6,176 nt of DNA. Source: Deltaproteobacteria bacterium. Lineage in GTDB: Bacteria > Desulfobacterota > SM23-61. Position 1 is the stretch's first letter, and each line of letters starts with the position of its first letter. The notes beneath the pieces are model-generated. The model was not told the DNA's origin. It made no database searches and saw only the letters and a program-made list of their open reading frames with translations. Position numbers and translations under genes: made by a program. The DNA lies in assembly GCA_026388915.1 (NCBI GenBank), contig JAPLIW010000501.1, positions 1 through 6,176 on the forward strand. The letters run 5' to 3'. This document shows positions 5,036 to 6,176 of the stretch, one piece after another.

Positions 5036-5830
5036 TTATAGCCTTCCCGGCAGCACTGCCCCCGCGCCCATCCCCAGCCGCAGATAGAGAGCGACGGCCA
5101 GAACGGCTCCCAGGATGATGAGAGTTGCATAATCCTTCGGCGCCATCCGGAGTTCATAGTAGAAGGTCCGCTTCGCGCCGGGGCTGAAGCCCCTGGACTC
5201 CAGGGCCATGGCCAGAAGATTCGTGTAGCGGATGGCATATATAAATAAAGGAATGGCCTGGGGGATGAATTTCCCCATCCGCCGGAAGATGTTCCCCGAC
5301 TCGAGGTCCAGTCCCCGGGACACCTGGGCCTGGATGATCGTGGCCCCCGCGCCCGCCAGGGTGGGGATCAGCCGGAGAGCGGTGGAGAAGGCAAAGGCCA
5401 CGGGATAGGGAATTCCCAGGCCGATGAGCCCATGGGTCAGTTCCTCGTTCCGCGTCGTGGAAAGGAGGATTAGGCCGGCCATGACGAAAGAGGAGAGGCG
5501 GAGTCCCATGGCGATTCCGTAGAGAAGGGATTCCCGGCTGACGGTGAGCGGTCCCCAGTTCCAAAGGGGAGTCGGCCCGCTGGCAAAGAGCGGCCACATG
5601 ACAGCGCTGAAGACAAAAAGCAGGAAAAGGAGAAACCGAAGCTTCCAGAAATTGGTGAGGGCCCGGGATAAAACGGCGATGCCCAGGATTCCCAGGGTCA
5701 CCGCGGCCAGATACGCCGGGTGGTTGAAGCACAGGCTAAGGGAAAAGAGGATGACCGTGGCAAGGATCTTGGTCCGCGGGTCCAGGCGGTGGGTCCAGGT
5801 TTCGCGGTCCAGGTACAGGAAGATGTTCAT
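5036..5830 (-). CDS. ecfT: Energy-coupling factor transporter transmembrane protein EcfT (CbiQ family)
   Basis: The 264-residue inner-membrane protein is the T component of an ECF importer. It couples ATP hydrolysis by the EcfA ATPases to toppling of a substrate-binding S component for a vitamin or metal ion. The N-terminus HRLDPRTKIL (14-23) is family-typical and is followed by hydrophobic segments near 22-35, 38-55, 64-83, 104-124 and 233-252. The two coupling-helix signatures that dock in the ATPases are present as QVSRGLD (R172) and ALESRGF (R213), each with Ser in place of the usual Ala before Arg-Gly. The ATG overlaps the stop of ecfA by ATGA and has GGAGGAG (5839-5845) eight bases upstream. 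Length is normal. Substrate is unknown because no S component is in the window; a cobalt/nickel or vitamin system are both possible. Confidence 0.9.
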   Translation of the reverse strand: MNIFLYLDRETWTHRLDPRTKILATVILFSLSLCFNHPAYLAAVTLGILGIAVLSRALTNFWKLRFLLFLLFVFSAVMWPLFASGPTPLWNWGPLTVSRESLLYGIAMGLRLSSFVMAGLILLSTTRNEELTHGLIGLGIPYPVAFAFSTALRLIPTLAGAGATIIQAQVSRGLDLESGNIFRRMGKFIPQAIPLFIYAIRYTNLLAMALESRGFSPGAKRTFYYELRMAPKDYATLIILGAVLAVALYLRLGMGAGAVLPGRL

Positions 5831-6176
5831 CCCCCCAGCTCCTCCACCATCTGATTCACGGTCAGGGCCCGGGTCCCCAACCAGTTGCTCAGCCTCACCA
5901 GCGAGGAGGGGCGAAGAGCCGCGTCTTGCAGACGCTCCTCCCGGGTAAAGACCTCCCGCGTCGGCCCGTCCAGCAGGATGGCCCCGTCCTTCATCACTAT
6001 GGCTCGCGTGGCATACTCGGCCGCTACTTCCATGGAGTGGGTGATGATGATGACCGTATGGCCCCGGCCATGAAGGCTATTCAGCATTTCCATGAGCGAC
6101 CGCTGGTGACCTTCGTCCAGGCCGGTGGTGGGTTCATCGAGAACCAGGACCTCCGGCCGGACAGCCAGGACCGAAG
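5827..6176 (-). CDS. ecfA: ECF transporter ATP-binding protein EcfA, C-terminal part
   Basis: Only the last 115 residues are inside the window; the start, Walker A and the LSGGQ signature lie beyond 6176. The visible part opens with SVLAVRPEVLVLDEPTTGLD, containing Walker B with catalytic Glu (LVLDE) and the D-loop. It continues with IITHS, whose His is the switch residue. The tail after DGPTREVF matches the short C-terminal extension of CbiO/EcfA ATPases. The protein would sit on the inner face of the membrane, paired with itself or a second EcfA, and drive EcfT. Its TGA stop overlaps the ecfT ATG, a sign of translational coupling in one operon. A Met at 6093 is internal, not the start. Whether this is EcfA1 or EcfA2 cannot be told. 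Confidence 0.9.
   Translation of the reverse strand, partial: SVLAVRPEVLVLDEPTTGLDEGHQRSLMEMLNSLHGRGHTVIIITHSMEVAAEYATRAIVMKDGAILLDGPTREVFTREERLQDAALRPSSLVRLSNWLGTRALTVNQMVEELGG

Noticed and set aside
5154..5732. Second minus-strand frame inside ecfT
   Set aside because: It is a Pro/His/Arg-rich shadow frame without membrane segments, fully inside the true gene.
5827..6093. A short complete gene starting at the Met at 6093
   Set aside because: The frame continues open to the window edge and encodes Walker B and the D-loop upstream of this Met, so the gene is truncated by the window, not short.

Overview
The window is GC-rich bacterial DNA. Its best fit is a Desulfobacterota (deltaproteobacterial) genome or metagenome bin. 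The basis is the codon bias, the gene content, and intergenic DNA crowded with GCCGGAATCCAG-type palindromes, a C6/G6 hairpin repeat and short-period degenerate tandem repeats. This is an inference from style; no marker gene is present to prove the lineage.

Layout. 1-497: gene-free, holding two pairs of inverted REP-like palindromes, a degenerate 7-bp array interrupted by a small palindromic insertion with an apparent target-site duplication, and a GGGGCGGG hairpin repeat. 498-1756: two plus-strand genes, a HAD/NT5C-like phosphatase and a class I SAM methyltransferase. 1757-2292: a convergent gap without genes, holding palindromic repeats and 8-bp and 9-bp period arrays. 2293-4784: two minus-strand genes, rlmL (23S rRNA guanine N2-methyltransferase with a THUMP domain) followed by an OFA-family MFS carboxylate transporter. 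4785-5035: a gap made largely of 7-bp period arrays. 5036-6176: the end of a minus-strand ECF transporter operon, ecfA (cut by the window edge) overlapping ecfT by ATGA.

The genes are mostly housekeeping or ordinary transport functions and do not form one pathway. EcfA and EcfT would form the energizing module of a vitamin or metal ECF importer whose substrate-binding S component is outside the window. The phosphatase and methyltransferase may be co-transcribed. RlmL and the MFS gene are co-oriented but functionally unrelated.

The most unusual content is intergenic. Almost every gene boundary carries a short degenerate tandem array with a 7, 8 or 9 bp period. One array encodes the C-terminal tail of the methyltransferase, one runs to within 10 bp of the rlmL start codon, and one appears to have been split by a 129-bp MITE/REPIN-like element; removing that element restores the array in phase.
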